DNA of 25,132 nt. It comes from CAYLZW01 sp964388085. GTDB lineage: Bacteria > Myxococcota > UBA727 > CAYLZW01. The position numbers and the translations under genes were made by a program. Shown piece after piece: positions 22,987-25,132 of this stretch (position 1 is its first letter; each line of letters opens with the position of its first letter). The DNA is taken from positions 1 through 25,132 of the forward strand of contig CAYLZW010000058.1 in the NCBI GenBank assembly GCA_964388085.1, in the 5' to 3' direction. Under the pieces are notes generated by a model. The model was not told where the DNA came from. It saw only the letters and a list, made by a program, of their open reading frames with translations, and searched no databases.

Positions 22987-23820
22987 ATGAACAAGCGACA
23001 GGCTCGCATCTTCGCCGTCGGCGGCACCGGCCTCGCCACGCTCGCCTTCCTGATCATGACGGTGCACAGCCACAGCCGCTTCGGCGAGCTCACGAACGCC
23101 GACGACATTACGCCCGCCGTGACGCACGGAATGGACGTCTGGCACAAGTACAACTGCATCAATTGCCACACGCTGTTCGGAGAGGGGGCCTATTACGCTC
23201 CCGACCTGACGAAGATCACGCTGCACCGCGGCGCGCCCTACCTGAAGGCCTACATGCAGAACCCGTCGAACTTCTACGACGAAGACAAGCATCGCCGCCT
23301 GATGCCGAACCAGAACCTCGCCGACAACGAGATCGACGACCTCATCAGTTTCCTCGACTGGGTCGCCCACGTGGACAACCAAGGCTGGCCGCCGCGCCCG
23401 ATCCTGGTCACCGGCGCGCAGCTCCCCGTCACGGCGGACGCGCCGCCCATCGTCGGGGGCGCGGTGACGCCCGTGAAGCCCTCGAACGACCCGCGCGCGC
23501 TCGGCGAGAACCTGTTTCGCACGGCGTCGCCGGTCTGTACGGCCTGTCACTCCTTGCAGCCCGACGTCATCATGGCTGGTCCCTCGTTGGCGGGCGTCGC
23601 TACGCGCGCGGCGAAGGTCGTGTCCGACGAGGGCTACGCCGGGAGCGCCACGGACGCCGCCGGCTACCTGCGCGAATCGATCGTAGAGCCGAGCGCGCAC
23701 CTCGTGCCCGGGAGCATGTTCTCGGCCGGCGGGGCGTCCTTCATGCCGACGACCTACCCCGACGTGCTCACGCCGGAGCAGATCGATCAATTGGTCGCCT
23801 TCCTCGGCACGCTCAAATAG
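22987..23820 (+). CDS. norC: NorC-like cytochrome c subunit with a second fused cytochrome c domain
   Basis: The protein has 277 residues, against about 150 for typical NorC. An N-terminal membrane anchor (about 8-27) is followed by heme motif CINCH (57-61) in the context HKYNCINCHTLFGEGAYYAPDL, which is diagnostic of NorC, with Met106 (RLMPNQ) as likely axial ligand. A Pro-rich linker (about 135-165) leads to a second cytochrome c domain with CTACH (184-188) and Met253 (SFMPTTY) as likely ligand. The first heme should pass electrons to NorB, and the second could accept them from a periplasmic donor, replacing a soluble cytochrome. It lies 13 bp after the small peptide gene and 69 bp before norB. 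No frameshift is seen, so the fusion looks genuine. The family call is secure. Confidence 0.92.
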   Translation: MNKRQARIFAVGGTGLATLAFLIMTVHSHSRFGELTNADDITPAVTHGMDVWHKYNCINCHTLFGEGAYYAPDLTKITLHRGAPYLKAYMQNPSNFYDEDKHRRLMPNQNLADNEIDDLISFLDWVAHVDNQGWPPRPILVTGAQLPVTADAPPIVGGAVTPVKPSNDPRALGENLFRTASPVCTACHSLQPDVIMAGPSLAGVATRAAKVVSDEGYAGSATDAAGYLRESIVEPSAHLVPGSMFSAGGASFMPTTYPDVLTPEQIDQLVAFLGTLK

Positions 23821-23889
23821 CCGGACGCACCCTCGCCCCCGCCTCCTTCGCCGCCCGTCCCGCACCACGCTCGCCCGGGAGAACCGCCG

Positions 23890-25132
23890 ATGCGATATCG
23901 ATCCCAAGCCGTCGCCTATTGGTACTTCGCGGTGGCGATGCTGCTCTTCGGACTGCAGATCGTCTTCGGGTTGCTGTCCGCGGCAAAGTACCTCGGGCCC
24001 GACCCGCTGCTGAACATCCTGGCGTTCGACATTACAAAGACGATCCACACGAACCTGCTGATCGTCTGGGTGCTGACCGGCTTCATGGGCGCCACCTATT
24101 GGCTCGTGCCCGAGGAGTCGCGCAGCGAGCTGCACAGCGTGAAGATCGCGTACGTGCAGCTCGTGCTGTTCGCCCTCATGGGCGTGGCGGCGGTCATCGG
24201 CTACCTGTTCCGCTACGGCACCGGCAACAAGATGCTCGAACAGCCGCTGCCGCACAAGCTGGTCATCGTCGTCGTGATGCTGATGTTCCTCTACAACATC
24301 GGCATGACCATCAAGAGGTCCGGTCGCCTCACCACCACCGAGGGCGTCTTGTTCGCCGGGCTGGCGCTCACGGCCGTGCTCTACCTGCCCGCGCTCTTTC
24401 ATTACGAGAACTACACCGTCTCCATCTTCTACCGCTGGTGGACCATCCACCTCTGGGTCGAGGGCGTCTGGATGATGATCATGGGCGCCTTCCTGGCGTA
24501 CCTCCTCATCCGCCTCTCCGGCGTCGACCGCGAGGTCATGGAGAAGTGGCTCTACGTCATCGTCGGGCTCGTCTTCATCTCGGGCATCATCGGCACCGCC
24601 CATCACTACTATTGGGTCGGCGTGCCGCACTATTGGCTGCCCATCGGCGGCTTCTTCAGCGCGCTCGAGCCGCTCGCGCTCGTCGCGATGGCGGTCTACG
24701 CCTATGCCGCCTTCCGGCGCAGCGGCCTCGACCACCCGAACGGGCTGGCGCTGCACTGGACCATCGGCAGCGCCATCTTCGCGCTCTTCGGCGCGGGGCT
24801 GCTCGGCCTCGCGCACACCTGGCCGAGCGTCAACAAGTGGACGCACGGCACGCTAATCACCGCGACGCACGGGCACGCGGCCTTCTACGGCGCCTACGCC
24901 ATGATCGTGCTCGCGATGATCGTCTATGCGTTGCCGTCGCTCACGGGAAATGACCATCCGCGCAACAACGCGTTCGGCTATTGGGCCTTCTGGCTGCAGG
25001 TCGTCGGCATGTTCGGCATGACGCTCGCCTTCGCGACCGCGGGGATCGGCCAGGTCTACCTCGAGCGCATCATGGGGCTCGGCTACCTCGACGCCCAGCT
25101 CCAGATCCAGGTGCACTTCCTGATGCTGCTGA
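23890..25132 (+). CDS. norB: Nitric oxide reductase catalytic subunit NorB, 3' end outside window
   Basis: The visible part has 414 residues, starting at the ATG at 23890 with GGGAGA upstream, and is cut by the window edge. It is a membrane heme-copper family enzyme reducing two NO to N2O. Conserved ligands are all present with a constant offset of 20 from the Pseudomonas aeruginosa numbering: His187 and Glu191 (HLWVEGVW), His238/His239 (GTAHHYYW), Glu260 (FSALEP), His327 and His329 (THGHAAFYGAY). His53 (TIHTNLLIVWVL) is the other low-spin heme ligand. At the position of P. aeruginosa Glu215 the protein has Met195 (EGVWMM where the reference has EGVWEL). It is last in the visible operon after the NorC-like gene. 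Its activity is expected from the complete metal ligand set; the Met change may affect proton supply. norQ and norD are not in view. Confidence 0.95.
   Translation, partial: MRYRSQAVAYWYFAVAMLLFGLQIVFGLLSAAKYLGPDPLLNILAFDITKTIHTNLLIVWVLTGFMGATYWLVPEESRSELHSVKIAYVQLVLFALMGVAAVIGYLFRYGTGNKMLEQPLPHKLVIVVVMLMFLYNIGMTIKRSGRLTTTEGVLFAGLALTAVLYLPALFHYENYTVSIFYRWWTIHLWVEGVWMMIMGAFLAYLLIRLSGVDREVMEKWLYVIVGLVFISGIIGTAHHYYWVGVPHYWLPIGGFFSALEPLALVAMAVYAYAAFRRSGLDHPNGLALHWTIGSAIFALFGAGLLGLAHTWPSVNKWTHGTLITATHGHAAFYGAYAMIVLAMIVYALPSLTGNDHPRNNAFGYWAFWLQVVGMFGMTLAFATAGIGQVYLERIMGLGYLDAQLQIQVHFLMLL

Noticed and set aside
22921..24846. Long minus-strand frame opposite norC and norB
   Set aside because: It is antisense to two secure genes whose heme and metal ligands are all in place.

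Overview
The window is GC-rich and densely coded on both strands. It looks like a chromosomal segment from Myxococcota or a close relative (former Deltaproteobacteria). The reasons are Cys-rich lipoproteins with Gly-Glu or Pro/Ala linkers, a free-standing GspE N-terminal (MshEN-type) domain protein, PilZ and GGDEF proteins, an NtrC-type regulator and an ECF sigma factor. This assignment is inferred from gene style; no rRNA or other taxonomic marker is present. I found no tRNA, rRNA, CRISPR array, transposase or phage gene.

Region 1 (1-3977, minus strand) is a four-gene cluster: PilZ protein, a 532-residue protein of unknown function, a Pro/Ala-repeat exported protein of unknown function, and a partial MshEN-domain protein. 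Both recognisable ends belong to families that can bind cyclic-di-GMP. An intergenic region of about 340 bp with a possible sigma-54 promoter separates it from region 2, an outer-membrane beta-barrel protein (4317-5456), which ends at a hairpin terminator. Region 3 (5558-9480, minus) holds a Tat-exported phospholipase C-type phosphoesterase, a rhomboid protease, a pentapeptide-repeat protein and an EF-hand plus CHAP-like cysteine hydrolase.

Region 4 (9582-12020, plus) carries an MscS channel and a Cys-rich lipoprotein. It converges on an NtrC-type sigma-54 activator (12027-13430, minus). Divergent from the activator is region 5 (13574-17600, plus), an operon whose three genes overlap by 4 bp each: a membrane diguanylate cyclase, a PhnD-like periplasmic binding lipoprotein and a short family A DNA polymerase with no 5' nuclease domain. 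Just after it lies a 125-bp hairpin element built from octamer repeats (17613-17737).

Region 6 (17772-19456, minus) is an ECF sigma-factor operon with a lipoprotein upstream and a small single-pass membrane protein downstream. Region 7 (19729-22604, plus) has a large Cys-rich lipoprotein with a hydrophobic and Arg-rich C-terminal tail, and two membrane proteins of unknown function. Region 8 (22848 to the window end, plus) is a nitric oxide reductase operon: a 41-residue membrane peptide, a di-heme NorC-like cytochrome c and a NorB catalytic subunit cut by the window edge. Together the genes suggest a free-living, envelope-rich bacterium with c-di-GMP signalling and NO respiration or detoxification. 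Starts were chosen from visible ribosome binding sites and overlaps, and several genes use GTG or TTG.
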